Assembly: GCA_905221385.1 (NCBI GenBank)
Contig: CAJNCV010000006.1
Location: 1-64,000 of the forward strand
DNA: 64,000 bases
From: a bacterium
GTDB lineage: Bacteria > Bacillota > Bacilli > Lactobacillales > Streptococcaceae
Direction: 5' to 3'
The position numbers and the translations under genes were made by a program. Positions 9,281 through 18,267 of the stretch are shown here, one piece after another. Each line of letters starts with the position of its first letter. Positions within the stretch are counted from its first letter, which is position 1. The notes below the pieces were generated by a model. It made no database searches and was not told where the DNA came from. It was given only the letters and a program-made list of their open reading frames with translations.

Positions 9281-10128
9281 GATTTTCTAACGCGTTTTTG
9301 TCTACGATAGCCATTGAGTTTTTTATTTTCCCAATAACTATTAAAGATTTTCTCCTTGCTTTCACGATTGATTTCCAAAAAGTAGGCATAAACCAAATCT
9401 ATAAGGAAGAGCATGGGGAGTTGAGCGGATATCCGTTGAATGTAGGAAGGCTGGCTGTGGCTAGCAACAAGAACGGTCTCTGTATAGTCCTGACTATTTT
9501 TGTTTGGAGCGCTGGTAAAGAGGATGGTCTTGGCCCCCATCTCTTTTGCATCTAATAGACTGTCTAAAATAGAAGGAGTTGTACCAGAAAGTGAGAAACC
9601 GAGTACTAGACAATTTTCATCCATGATGCTGGTCGTCCATGCAAAGCCGTCCTGATCGGTTAAGGCTTCACAGACAACACCTAGACGCATGAAACGCAAT
9701 TTCATTTCACGAGCGACAAGACCGGAACTGCCTGTTCCAAAGAAGTAGACACGCTCAGCATCTTCGATTAACTGGGCGACGCGTTCCAGTTGTTCTTCGT
9801 CAATCAAATCCTGCGTTTGTTCCCGCATGATACTGTAGCTTCGCAAAACACGTTTGGTCAAAGGACTATGTTTGTGCAAATGAGTGTCCTGTTTACTAGC
9901 CTGATGCTGGTATTGAAAGACGAATTCTCGGTAACCTGTAAAACCACACTTTTTGGCAAAGCGGGTCAATGCTGCTTGGGAGATATGTAATTTCTGGGTG
10001 ACTTGCTGAGAAGAAAGATCATCTTGAATCGTTTCAGCTTGTAAAAAATAGCGAGCGATTTCTTGCTCAAGCTCGGTTAATTCTTCAAAATGGAGGTCGA
10101 TTATGGTTGCGATGTCTGGCTTGTTCAT
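9277..10128 (-). CDS. nanR: RpiR/MurR-family transcriptional regulator (NanR-like)
   Basis: A 283-residue RpiR-type regulator. It has an N-terminal helix-turn-helix (SSQQVTQKLHISQAALTRFAKKCGF, about residues 38-64) and a C-terminal SIS sugar-phosphate-binding domain (VYFFGTGSSGLVAREMKLRF, about 131-150). Pneumococcal NanR in the same position activates the nan genes in response to ManNAc or its phosphate; the same is likely here. It is transcribed towards nanK. The start ATG follows AAAAAGGAGCCTC. The TAG stop lies inside the hairpin at 9258-9280. Candidate targets are the two TGAAA-N4-TTTCA repeats at 538-555 and 6114-6127. Confidence 0.87.
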   Translation of the reverse strand: MNKPDIATIIDLHFEELTELEQEIARYFLQAETIQDDLSSQQVTQKLHISQAALTRFAKKCGFTGYREFVFQYQHQASKQDTHLHKHSPLTKRVLRSYSIMREQTQDLIDEEQLERVAQLIEDAERVYFFGTGSSGLVAREMKLRFMRLGVVCEALTDQDGFAWTTSIMDENCLVLGFSLSGTTPSILDSLLDAKEMGAKTILFTSAPNKNSQDYTETVLVASHSQPSYIQRISAQLPMLFLIDLVYAYFLEINRESKEKIFNSYWENKKLNGYRRQKRVRKS

Positions 10129-10159
10129 GAGGCTCCTTTTTATGAGTCAAAGTCTTAAA

Positions 10160-10208
10160 GGTTAACGCTTTCCTAACTATTACTATCATTATATCATAGA
10201 AGTTAGGA
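10160..10208 (-). promoter_or_regulatory. nanR promoter with cre-like site
   Basis: On the minus strand the -10 TATAAT is at 10193-10188, with a -35 TTGGTT 16 nt upstream. GGAAAGCGTTAACC (10173-10160) lies just downstream of the start of transcription and shares the GAAAGCG core of the other two cre-like sites in the locus (9 of 14 matches). TCCTAAC (10171-10177) and GTTAGGA (10202-10208) form an inverted repeat around the -10. Confidence 0.45.
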
Positions 10209-10384
10209 TAACCAAATAAAAAGGCGTTTTCAGTTGAAAGTCAAAAAATGCTTCGACTTTTCCAAGAGTTTCTCCGTAAAATATGGTACAATGAAAAGTA
10301 CTGAGCTTCACCTGTTTGCTCTATTATTTTATATGTAAATAAAGGTGAAAATTGGAAATTTTTCTAGAAAAGAGTCTTAGTTGT

Positions 10385-12427
10385 ATGAGAAAATTCAATA
10401 GTCATTCGATTCCTATTCGGCTTAATTTACTGTTTGCCATTGTTATCCTGTTGTTTATGGCCATTATTGGTCGATTGTTATACATGCAGGTGCTCAATAA
10501 AGATTTCTATGAAACAAAATTGGCCTCAGCCAGCCAAACAAGGGTAACAACCAGTTCAGCTCGTGGACAGATCTATGATGCGGCAGGGAAACCCTTGGTA
10601 GAAAACACTGTCAAGCAGGTTGTTTCTTTCACACGAAACAATAAAATGACAGCAGCTGAATTGAAGGAAACAGCCAAGAAACTTCTCACATATGTGAATG
10701 TGACCTCCCCTAATCTGACAGACCGTCAGATTGCAGACTACTACTTGGCGGACCAGGACGTTTACAAAAAAACAGTCGAATCCTTGCCAAGTGATAAACG
10801 CCTAGATTCAGATGGGAACCGCTTATCTGAAGCGACTCTCTACAATAATGCAGTTGAAAGTATTGACGTGAGTCAACTCAATTATACAGATGACCAGAAA
10901 AAGGAAATCTATCTCTTTAGTCAGCTCAATGCCGTTGAAAATTTTGCGACGGGCACCATTTCTACGGATGCCTTGGATGATACTCAAGTTGCTCTCGTTG
11001 CATCAGCATCCAAGGAATTACCAGGTATCAGTATTTCAACCTCATGGGATCGGAAAGTCCTAGACACTTCTTTGTCTTCAATTGTAGGTAGTGTATCAAG
11101 TGAAAAATCCGGTCTTCCAGCAGAGGAAGTGGACGCTTATTTGAAAAAAGGGTATTCTCTCAATGACCGAGTGGGGACTTCCTATCTTGAAAAGCAATAT
11201 GAAGATGTTCTTCAAGGCAAACGCTCCGTCAAGGAAATCCACCTAGACAAACACGGGAATATGGAAAGTGTAGAAAATGTCGAAGAAGGAAGCAAAGGAA
11301 ACAACATCAAACTAACGATTGACCTAACTTTCCAGAATGGTGTAGATGACCTACTCAAGAGCTACTTCAACTCAGAGTTGGGTAACGGTGGAGCTAAATA
11401 CTCTGAAGGAGTCTACGCTGTAGCCCTCAATCCTAAAACCGGTGCAGTTCTAGCTATGTCGGGTGTCAAGCATGATGTCGAATCCGGTGAATTAAGTTCA
11501 GATTCGCTAGGAACGATAACCAATGTCTTTGTTCCAGGATCTGTCGTTAAGGCAGCAACCCTTAGCTCTGGTTGGGAAAATGGGGTCTTGTCAGGCAATC
11601 AAACCTTGACAGATCAGCCGATTGTTTTCCAAGGTTCGGCTCCTATCAATTCATGGTATACCTTATCCTATGGCTCCTTCCCTATCACAGCAGTTGAAGC
11701 TTTGGAGTACTCTTCTAATACCTACATGGTTCAGACTGCGCTAGGGATTATGGGGCAGACCTATCAGCCAAATATGATAGTCGCAACTGATCAGTTAGAA
11801 ACTGCAATGGGCAAATTGCGATCAACCTTTGGGGAATATGGACTCGGAGCTTCAACAGAGATTGACCTCCCAGATGAATCTACAGGATTTACACCAAAAG
11901 AATTTGATTTGGCCAACTATATTAATAACGCCTTTGGCCAGTTTGACAACTACACACCTATGCAGTTAGCCCAGTATGTCGCAACCATTGCAAACAATGG
12001 CGTACGATTGGCTCCTCACATCGTTGAGGGAGTTTATGGAAACAATGAACAAGGGGGCTTAGGCAATCTAGTTCAAGAAACAGCCACCAAGGAACTGAAC
12101 AAGATCAATATCTCAGAAGCGGATATGGCTCTCTTGCACCAAGGTTTCTATCAAGTTTCGCATGGAACGAGCGCTCTGACAACTGGTCGTGCCTTTTCAA
12201 ATGGCGCAGCCGTTTCCATCAGCGGGAAAACGGGGACAGCCGAAAGTTACGTCAATGGCGGTCAAAAGGCCAATAATACCAACGCAGTTGCTTATGCACC
12301 AACCGATAATCCTCAAATAGCGGTCGCAGTCGTCTTCCCTCACAACACCAACCTAACAAATGGTGTCGGACCTTCAATTGCGCGTGATATCATCAATCTT
12401 TATAACCAACAACATCCAATGAATTAG
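10385..12427 (+). CDS. pbp2b: Penicillin-binding protein 2b (class B transpeptidase)
   Basis: Class B PBP that cross-links peptidoglycan during peripheral (elongation) growth. It has one N-terminal membrane helix, the PBP dimerisation domain and a transpeptidase domain. With the ATG at 10385 it is 680 residues, and the motifs fall exactly at pneumococcal numbers: S386-V-V-K, S443-S-N and K615-T-G. An in-frame TTG at 10352, 4 nt after AAAGGTG, would add 11 residues; length and numbering favour 10385, though the ribosome-binding site there is weaker. Residue 446 is Thr, the wild-type state at a position changed to Ala in many penicillin-resistant pneumococci. recR follows after 10 nt. Confidence 0.92.
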   Translation: MRKFNSHSIPIRLNLLFAIVILLFMAIIGRLLYMQVLNKDFYETKLASASQTRVTTSSARGQIYDAAGKPLVENTVKQVVSFTRNNKMTAAELKETAKKLLTYVNVTSPNLTDRQIADYYLADQDVYKKTVESLPSDKRLDSDGNRLSEATLYNNAVESIDVSQLNYTDDQKKEIYLFSQLNAVENFATGTISTDALDDTQVALVASASKELPGISISTSWDRKVLDTSLSSIVGSVSSEKSGLPAEEVDAYLKKGYSLNDRVGTSYLEKQYEDVLQGKRSVKEIHLDKHGNMESVENVEEGSKGNNIKLTIDLTFQNGVDDLLKSYFNSELGNGGAKYSEGVYAVALNPKTGAVLAMSGVKHDVESGELSSDSLGTITNVFVPGSVVKAATLSSGWENGVLSGNQTLTDQPIVFQGSAPINSWYTLSYGSFPITAVEALEYSSNTYMVQTALGIMGQTYQPNMIVATDQLETAMGKLRSTFGEYGLGASTEIDLPDESTGFTPKEFDLANYINNAFGQFDNYTPMQLAQYVATIANNGVRLAPHIVEGVYGNNEQGGLGNLVQETATKELNKINISEADMALLHQGFYQVSHGTSALTTGRAFSNGAAVSISGKTGTAESYVNGGQKANNTNAVAYAPTDNPQIAVAVVFPHNTNLTNGVGPSIARDIINLYNQQHPMN

Positions 12428-12437
12428 AAAGGAACTT

Positions 12438-13034
12438 ATGCTGTATCCAACACCTATTGCCAAGTTAATTGATAGCTATTCGAAGCTTCCAGGTATCGGG
12501 ATCAAAACGGCTACTCGTCTCGCCTTCTATACCATTGGAATGTCTGATGACGATGTCAATGAATTTGCCAAAAACCTTCTATCTGCCAAGCGGGAATTGA
12601 CCTATTGTTCCATCTGTGGTCGCTTGACCGATGATGATCCCTGCTCTATCTGCACAGATCCGACTCGAGACCAGACAACGATCTTGGTGCTAGAGGATAG
12701 TCGCGATGTGGCTGCTATGGAAAATATCCAAGAATACCATGGACTCTATCATGTCTTGCATGGACTCATTTCTCCTATGAATGGTATCAGCCCAGACGAT
12801 ATCAACCTCAAGAGTCTCATGACCCGTCTCATGGATAGTGAGGTTTCAGAGGTGATCGTGGCAACCAATGCGACAGCAGATGGAGAAGCGACATCTATGT
12901 ATCTCTCTCGTTTGCTCAAACCAGCTGGTATCAAAGTCACTCGTCTAGCACGAGGACTAGCCGTGGGAGCAGATATCGAGTATGCGGATGAGGTCACACT
13001 CTTACGAGCCATTGAAAATCGGACAGAGTTGTAG
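12438..13034 (+). CDS. recR: Recombination mediator RecR
   Basis: A 198-residue RecR, which with RecO and RecF loads RecA at gaps. It shows the helix-hairpin-helix ([14 protein letters not shown]), a four-Cys zinc finger (C57, C60, C69, C72), a TOPRIM domain (LVLEDSRDV) and the C-terminal Walker-B-like strand. The start follows AAAGGAACTT. It overlaps the pbp2b transcript (10 nt gap), the usual streptococcal order. It is followed by a strong terminator, after which the LXG island replaces the expected direct junction with ddl. Confidence 0.95.
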   Translation: MLYPTPIAKLIDSYSKLPGIGIKTATRLAFYTIGMSDDDVNEFAKNLLSAKRELTYCSICGRLTDDDPCSICTDPTRDQTTILVLEDSRDVAAMENIQEYHGLYHVLHGLISPMNGISPDDINLKSLMTRLMDSEVSEVIVATNATADGEATSMYLSRLLKPAGIKVTRLARGLAVGADIEYADEVTLLRAIENRTEL

Positions 13035-13072
13035 GAGTCAGTAAAAACGTAGCTCATTTTGACGTATAAGAC

Positions 13073-13108
13073 AAGCCCTAGGAATTTTTCTTAGGGCTTT
13101 GTTTTTTC
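13073..13108 (+). terminator. Terminator after recR
   Basis: AAGCCCTA (13073-13080) pairs with TTAGGGCTT (13091-13099), followed by TTGTTTTTT. Confidence 0.85.
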
Positions 13109-13338
13109 TGTTTCTCACAAAGGGAGGACAAACCTTGCTAATAAAACTACTCAAACTATAAGGAATCAGAAAGGGGATCTCCAAAATCACTAGTGCGGTC
13201 TCTGTCAAACTCATTCACCGAATGATGGAGTTTATTCTAAGGTGATAGGCGTATTAGTTCCTTATGATTTGTTTTGAAATCGTACTATTTTTGTGTTATG
13301 ATATGGTCAATATATAATTAATAAGGGGAGTTTGAGGT
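13109..13338 (+). promoter_or_regulatory. Intergenic region and promoter of LXG locus 1
   Basis: No gene is seen in the 304 nt between recR and the first island gene. An extended -10, TGTTATGAT (about 13293-13301), stands 38 nt before the ATG, and GGGGAG precedes the start. An imperfect hairpin AACTCATTC...GAATGATGGAGTT lies near 13208-13233, without a T-run. Confidence 0.5.
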
Positions 13339-13614
13339 ATGGGTGGAAAGATAAAATCTAGTACGATAGCAGCAGAGGCGGCTATTAATGAGTTGGTTGG
13401 GTATGACACGAGCGACAAGCAAAATCAGCAGGTAGAATTTTCATATACTTCTGAAATTGCTGGGATGGAAGCGGGACGTCTGGCCTGCAATCAAATGCTT
13501 CAGGCAGTTAGTGATTTTAGTTCAGCTATTTTGACCCAAGCAAATAAGTTTCCAGAAATTGCTCATAGGATTGAAAAACGTGATATAGAGCAAGCCAAGA
13601 GATGGAGTTACTAA
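13339..13614 (+). CDS. Small helical T7SS partner protein (Lap1-like, TIGR04197/DUF3130-like)
   Basis: A 91-residue, mostly helical, cysteine-poor protein. Its size, position directly before a coiled-coil protein and an LXG toxin, and general pattern (hydrophobic heptads, terminal EKRDIEQAK) fit the LXG-associated alpha-helical proteins (Lap1, TIGR04197 or DUF3130 type). In known systems these bind the LXG domain and help target the toxin to the type VII machine, where the pair substitutes for a WXG100 dimer. No W-x-G motif is seen. The counterpart in locus 2 is at 36682. Family assignment is from size, context and recall. Confidence 0.65.
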   Translation: MGGKIKSSTIAAEAAINELVGYDTSDKQNQQVEFSYTSEIAGMEAGRLACNQMLQAVSDFSSAILTQANKFPEIAHRIEKRDIEQAKRWSY

Positions 13615-13617
13615 GGA

Positions 13618-13974
13618 ATGGCAGATAGAAATGAAGAAAAGCGCACAGAAATTTGGCGTAAGATTGTTAAAATAGAAGATAAGGAAGACAGACTCCGAGC
13701 AACTAAAAAGCAATATGAACAGCAGTTGACAAACTTTTACTCGGATATTCAGAGCATTCACCATCGCATGGTAAATCTATTGTCTCTCTCACCTAGTTCT
13801 CGTCAAGTGATAGAGCAAATCGAAAGTGATAATAGAACCATTCAGCGACAGGTCGACTCTTATGTAGAGGAGGAACTGGATGCCTTGGAAAAACAAACGA
13901 AGAAGGCTCGTCGAACTTTTGATGAAGCCAGAGAAGAACTGATAGCGGAAAGGAATCGGATACCATGGGAGTAA
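13618..13974 (+). CDS. Coiled-coil T7SS partner protein (Lap2-like, DUF3958-like)
   Basis: A 118-residue, highly charged coiled coil (heptads from about residue 10 to 112). It is a typical second small partner encoded immediately before LXG toxins (Lap2, DUF3958-like), expected to bind the LXG helix bundle together with Lap1. The start lies 3 nt after the previous stop, and the C terminus overlaps the toxin start by 10 nt, so the three genes are translationally coupled. A counterpart of equal size is at 36957. Confidence 0.65.
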   Translation: MADRNEEKRTEIWRKIVKIEDKEDRLRATKKQYEQQLTNFYSDIQSIHHRMVNLLSLSPSSRQVIEQIESDNRTIQRQVDSYVEEELDALEKQTKKARRTFDEAREELIAERNRIPWE

Positions 13975-15563
13975 AATACAGCGCGCAAGAATCCCAAGAA
14001 TTGATTCAGGCCATTACTAACAATCTCCAAGTCGCAAATGAAGTCACGGACCGCTTATCTAGTGGATGTGATCACCTGATTTCCTCTTTAGACTCAGGTG
14101 AGCTGACAGGAGCAGCCTACACGGCTGGTAAAGTTCTCTTTACAGAGATTATCATCCCCAGCATCAAGAAGTTACAAGCAGCGATAGATGATATCCAACT
14201 AGAGTTGACCTCCTACAAAAATGCAGATGCTCAGGTCTCTGGATATGGTGATTTGGACCTAGACCAGCTCAAGGAACTGAAAAAATTGAGGGAAGAGCAG
14301 TTAGCTATCGTAGAAGCTCAGATTCAAGCGAGGGAGAACTGGCTAAATCAAATCACGGACCTCTTTAGTCTCAATTGGGGGAAAGCCTTTTCTGAGAAGA
14401 CCATCCTCTACAATACCAAGTCTCAAATCGAGTCAGGTATTCAAGATTTGGATGACAAGATTGAAAAACTAGAATTTTTTGTCTCACAAGTTTCCCAGTA
14501 TTTCAGTGATAGTCTAGAAGTCCTTAGCTTAGCTATCAAAGGAGCCACACAACTGAGTAAAATCATTGTCGATAGCGATGGCAACTACTATGCGGACGGT
14601 GTAGACATGAGCTGGGTGCAAAAGATGAAGGATGTGAAGATTGTTTCGCATGCTAAGAGAGATTATCAAGACTCTGAAACTCGTGCCATCAATAAAGCTT
14701 CTAGGGATATGATGCTATCGGACGATGGAGATGCCTACTATCGTGCCGAATTAGAGAAGCGCTTAAAAGGTCACGACAAGTCCGAATGGGATAAAATAAT
14801 CGACGACTACAATCACACTCTTAAGATTGATGAAACAGGGAATATCATTGACATTTATCCATTTGAACAAGGCTATGTTGTTTCAAAAAATGGGAAATAC
14901 GATGCTGACTATACTCATTTGGTTAACAAAAAGTTTGATGAACTAAAAGCACAAAACTTTGAAGCAAATTCAGCCGAATTTTGGAGTGGAGTAGCTCAAA
15001 TATTCTCTGGATTGGGAGTTTACTTTGCGAGTGGCGCCCTTGAAGTCTTGAGTGTAATGGCTGGTCCGCCAACAGCAGGGACAAGTATCGTAGCTGGTAC
15101 CGCAGCATCTGTATCAGGGGTACAATATGGAAATGTACTGATAGCTAGTGGAGCAGTAACTAGCTTATCAGCTATCACAAAGACGGTTTTACTAAATGGC
15201 GAAATTCAGGTTAATTATTCTAGCAACTACGACAGCTGGCAGGCGAATAAACCTACGAGTAAGACCATTTCTGGCAAGGGTGGTAAACAAATTGAAGGCA
15301 GAGTGGGAAATCGGAAAGTAAAAATTCGAGTGGACTTGGAACCAAATAGTGGTGCAGGAGGTCAAGGTAAGCTTCAAGTTCAATCTGGAAGTGGAAAATC
15401 GGGATATGATATTAATAGACACTTAAATATTAATGAAATTACGGGAAAAGATTATATCAGGAATTGGGTAAATAAAACTGGTGATATAAAAAATCAAACG
15501 AAAAGTGTCAAAGAGGAAATAATCGAAAGGTTATGGAAGGGTTACCAGGAAATGGTAAATTAA
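13965..15563 (+). CDS. LXG-domain polymorphic toxin (T7SSb effector)
   Basis: A 532-residue toxin. The N-terminal LXG helical domain spans about residues 1-205 with the signature LTG at 47-49 (ELTGAAY). The middle (about 335-400) is glycine-rich and hydrophobic, suggesting a membrane-crossing or pretoxin segment. The C-terminal tip (about 410-532) is basic and Gly/Ser-rich with RVDLEP and INEITGKDYIRNW. It resembles small nuclease-type tips, but I cannot name the activity. LXG proteins are exported by T7SSb and act between bacteria. The start ATG overlaps the partner gene. The first of three immunity-like genes begins 14 nt downstream. Confidence 0.82.
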   Translation: MGVKYSAQESQELIQAITNNLQVANEVTDRLSSGCDHLISSLDSGELTGAAYTAGKVLFTEIIIPSIKKLQAAIDDIQLELTSYKNADAQVSGYGDLDLDQLKELKKLREEQLAIVEAQIQARENWLNQITDLFSLNWGKAFSEKTILYNTKSQIESGIQDLDDKIEKLEFFVSQVSQYFSDSLEVLSLAIKGATQLSKIIVDSDGNYYADGVDMSWVQKMKDVKIVSHAKRDYQDSETRAINKASRDMMLSDDGDAYYRAELEKRLKGHDKSEWDKIIDDYNHTLKIDETGNIIDIYPFEQGYVVSKNGKYDADYTHLVNKKFDELKAQNFEANSAEFWSGVAQIFSGLGVYFASGALEVLSVMAGPPTAGTSIVAGTAASVSGVQYGNVLIASGAVTSLSAITKTVLLNGEIQVNYSSNYDSWQANKPTSKTISGKGGKQIEGRVGNRKVKIRVDLEPNSGAGGQGKLQVQSGSGKSGYDINRHLNINEITGKDYIRNWVNKTGDIKNQTKSVKEEIIERLWKGYQEMVN

Positions 15564-15576
15564 GGAGAAAAGAATT

Positions 15577-16209
15577 ATGAAACTTTATATAAAAGGCGAC
15601 TTTACTAAAAAAATTCCGTTTGATTATTTAGAACTAGCGAAGAGAATGTGGTTTGAAAGTTATCAAGGAGAAGGCATCCCACTCTCCTATTCTGGTTTTC
15701 TTCAAATCAGAGATAGGAATGATATAGCAATTCATCTAAAACTAGATAAACAGGATTATGATGAACGTTGGTTGTATGTTCCGATACAAGAAGGGATAAA
15801 ATATCGCTTTTTTTCACAAATTGATGAAGAACTAAATTTAGATTATGAAGATGCTTATGTAACAGATTTTCGAGAAAATGGAGACTGTTTGCGTTTGGCT
15901 TCTACTCATCTTGAACTGCTCACTCTTGATAAAAGAGCTTTCTATATCATGGCCATTGAGATTGCCACAATATTTAATGGACAAATCAGTGAAGATGATA
16001 AGAAAACATGGTTAACAATCGAGGAATTCAAGGAAAAGCACCAAGATATCTTATCTCTAACCTTTGATGAAGTAAATGAAATGAGTTTGGAAGAAATTCA
16101 AACGATTGATGCTATTGACGATCCCATCTGGGAAGAATTGGATAGAAAGCGCGAAGAATATATCAAAATTCATGGTGAACGAGTTTATGACGATGAGGAA
16201 GACGAGTGA
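15577..16209 (+). CDS. Putative immunity protein, paralogue 1 (LXG locus 1)
   Basis: A 210-residue soluble protein without signal or membrane segment. It shares with the next two genes an N-terminal LYIKGDFTK-type start, a central DKRAFYIMAIEIAT segment followed by GQISEDDK, and an acidic C terminus ending DDEEDE. Its place right after the toxin, with AAGGAG before the ATG, makes it the likely cognate immunity protein, acting in the cytoplasm. I do not recognise a named family. The stop overlaps the GTG start of paralogue 2. Confidence 0.65.
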   Translation: MKLYIKGDFTKKIPFDYLELAKRMWFESYQGEGIPLSYSGFLQIRDRNDIAIHLKLDKQDYDERWLYVPIQEGIKYRFFSQIDEELNLDYEDAYVTDFRENGDCLRLASTHLELLTLDKRAFYIMAIEIATIFNGQISEDDKKTWLTIEEFKEKHQDILSLTFDEVNEMSLEEIQTIDAIDDPIWEELDRKREEYIKIHGERVYDDEEDE

Positions 16210-16823
16210 AATTATATCTTAAAGGTAACTACGAAACTAGTATATACCAAGCCTGTATGGAATTTCCTTGGAAAATGTGGTTCAAGGAACGTAAGGGAGT
16301 GCAAGTTGGTTTTTCTTACGCACGTGATGATGATTTCTATTTTAGCGTTAGTTTGGATAAATTTTCTTCGAATGATGAGCGTTTGGGGGTGACTGATTTT
16401 AAAATAGGAGATAATCCGTGGAATTCATTTAAATACGAGTATCTAATATTGGATTTTGAAGATTCCTATGAAAGCGATGGGCGTGAGAAGGGTGATTATT
16501 TGCGAATTATTTCCACTCATCTAGATATTTTAACGGTTGATAAGCGTGCGATGTATATTATGGCGATTGAGGTAGCAGCTGCCATTGACGGTCAAATCAG
16601 CGAAGACGATAAAGAAACATGGCTGAATATTGAACAATTCAAAACGAAACATGCAGACTTGCTGAATTTGACCTACGATGAAGCGGTTGATATTAGTTTA
16701 GATGAGATAAAGGTTATGAAAGTCGTTAATGAGCCACTCTGGGAAGAATTGGATAGGAAGCGCGAGGAGTATATCCGAATTCATGGAGAAGTGGAGTTGG
16801 ATGACGATGAGGAAGACGAGTGA
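16206..16823 (+). CDS. Putative immunity protein, paralogue 2 (LXG locus 1)
   Basis: A 205-residue paralogue of the preceding protein. It starts at a GTG whose bases overlap the previous TGA (GTGA), so it depends on translational coupling. The N-terminal half has diverged most, while the DKRAMYIMAIEVA and GQISEDDK core and the acidic tail are kept. It probably protects against a related toxin variant. No toxin of its own is encoded nearby. Confidence 0.6.
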   Translation: MKLYLKGNYETSIYQACMEFPWKMWFKERKGVQVGFSYARDDDFYFSVSLDKFSSNDERLGVTDFKIGDNPWNSFKYEYLILDFEDSYESDGREKGDYLRIISTHLDILTVDKRAMYIMAIEVAAAIDGQISEDDKETWLNIEQFKTKHADLLNLTYDEAVDISLDEIKVMKVVNEPLWEELDRKREEYIRIHGEVELDDDEEDE

Positions 16824-17449
16824 GACTATATATCAAAGGTGATTACACCAAAGAAATTCCATTTAATTACATGGAACTAGCGAAAAGGATGTGGTTTGAG
16901 GAAAAAGATGGAATAGAGCCGGATTTGTCGTATGCTGGGTATCTAGAACTACCAATTGAGAAACTTTCTGTTCACTTAGAATTAGACAAGAAAACTCATG
17001 ATGATAGATGGAAAAGTGTTCAGATTAAGGAAGGGATAAAATATGATTTTTTATCCCATAAGTCAGAATATATACAGCTAGACTATGAAGATGCTATCAT
17101 GTCGGATTTTCGTGAGAAAGGTGAATGTTTAAGAATTGCTTCTAAGCATCTTGACCTTCTCACTGTTGATAAACGTGCTTTCTATATTATGGCCATTGAA
17201 ATTGCGACTGCTATTGATGGTCAGATTAGCGAAGATGATAAAGAGAGCTGGTTAAGTGTGGAGGAATTTAAAAATCGACATGAGGATATCCTTTCGATGA
17301 GTTATGAAGAAGCTAATGAGCTGAGTTTGGAAGAAATTCCCTTTTTGGACGATGTGAGAGACCCAGTTTGGGAAGAAGATGACCGTAGAAATGAAGAATA
17401 CATCAAAATCCATGGCGAGCCAGTTTATGATGACGAGGAAGATGAGTGA
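16820..17449 (+). CDS. Putative immunity protein, paralogue 3 (LXG locus 1)
   Basis: A 209-residue third paralogue, again starting at a GTG in a GTGA overlap. It is closer to paralogue 1 than to paralogue 2: similar length, the LAKRMWFE segment, and the same FYIMAIEIATAIDGQISEDD core. It ends in the same acidic VYDDEEDE tail. A row of immunity paralogues behind one toxin is a known pattern for polymorphic toxin loci and suggests defence against several related tips. Confidence 0.6.
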   Translation: MRLYIKGDYTKEIPFNYMELAKRMWFEEKDGIEPDLSYAGYLELPIEKLSVHLELDKKTHDDRWKSVQIKEGIKYDFLSHKSEYIQLDYEDAIMSDFREKGECLRIASKHLDLLTVDKRAFYIMAIEIATAIDGQISEDDKESWLSVEEFKNRHEDILSMSYEEANELSLEEIPFLDDVRDPVWEEDDRRNEEYIKIHGEPVYDDEEDE

Positions 17450-17502
17450 TAATTTACACTAACACTTATGTGAAAGAGAGTGTTGAATAGGAGAAGAAAC
17501 TA

Positions 17503-18030
17503 ATGTCAGATAAAGTAAAACAGTTTAAGTGGTTGATTGTATTGTTTTTGTTTCTGTTAGCAATTCCTTCATATTTTGCTTACAATCATTTCCGACAATC
17601 TAGTACTTTAAAAGAAGCCTTTGAGAAAAATGAAAGAATTGAAGCTCTTCATCATTTAATGGCATCAGAAAAATATGCACCTGACATCCGTAAAGCGGGT
17701 TATGTCGTTCCTCCAGATGGAGCTATTCGCTTGGATGGAGGAATTGACTCCATAGAGATAAAAGGAGACATCGATTTGGATATCTCAAATCCGGGACAGA
17801 ATGGGGTTACTGCTTATTTTAGAATAGAGATAGATGGTAAAATAACTAGTGTACTATATGAATTGGATAAGAACTTTGATTTAGTTTCTAGCGCCTATTT
17901 TCAAATAAATGAAAAAAATATAAAAGAGAGTGTGACTATCCCCCAAGCCGAAGAAGAGCGACTATTAAAAATTGTTCAAAAAGAGCTTGAGGCTTTCATG
18001 GAAAAGATGTATCAGACTTTGTATGGATAG
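17503..18030 (+). CDS. Membrane-anchored hypothetical protein in LXG locus 1
   Basis: A 175-residue protein with one N-terminal membrane helix (residues 9-29, WLIVLFLFLLAIPSYFAY) and a hydrophilic domain expected outside the cell. It ends in a helical segment. I do not recognise the family. Its layout (short cytoplasmic start, one helix, about 140-residue outer domain) matches the presumed membrane-anchored immunity proteins of locus 2 (38985, 40074, 40696), although the sequences differ, so an orphan immunity role is plausible. The start follows AGGAGAAGAAACTA. Confidence 0.55.
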   Translation: MSDKVKQFKWLIVLFLFLLAIPSYFAYNHFRQSSTLKEAFEKNERIEALHHLMASEKYAPDIRKAGYVVPPDGAIRLDGGIDSIEIKGDIDLDISNPGQNGVTAYFRIEIDGKITSVLYELDKNFDLVSSAYFQINEKNIKESVTIPQAEEERLLKIVQKELEAFMEKMYQTLYG

Positions 18031-18091
18031 TTTACCAGATAAAGTGGCTTCTTGTTCAATACAATGCCGTATGAACAACTGGGCGTGTTGA

Positions 18092-18163
18092 GGAATTTTA
18101 CTAGAAAAAGATGCTGTAGATGACAGACCAGTACACTTTGAAGCTCAAGTGGTGGATAGGTAA
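18092..18163 (+). pseudogene. Short coding remnant at the right border of LXG locus 1
   Basis: After a stop at 18089-18091 a 23-codon open stretch reads to TAA at 18161-18163, containing [18 protein letters not shown]. There is no start codon or ribosome-binding site. It resembles the C-terminal end of a lost gene, possibly a toxin tip. The source is unknown. Confidence 0.3.
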
Positions 18164-18169
18164 AATTTC

Positions 18170-18192
18170 AGCTCTCAAATGAGGGCTTTTTT
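18170..18192 (+). terminator. Terminator closing LXG locus 1
   Basis: AGCTCTCA (18170-18177) pairs with TGAGGGCT (18180-18187) with one G-U pair, followed by TTTTT. Confidence 0.65.
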
Positions 18193-18267
18193 AGATATAA
18201 GTTTCAAAAAAGAAGCAAATATGATATACTAAAGAACGAGTATTCTATTAGAATTAGGACAAACAAT

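Noticed and set aside
9220..9555. A 111-codon plus-strand frame starting in the second nanK tail
   Set aside because: It is the nanK remnant running on, because its stop is CAG, into antisense of nanR; not a gene.
13618..13974. Possible phage tail or scaffold coiled-coil protein
   Set aside because: No phage genes nearby; position directly before an LXG toxin and overlap with it fit the Lap2 role better.
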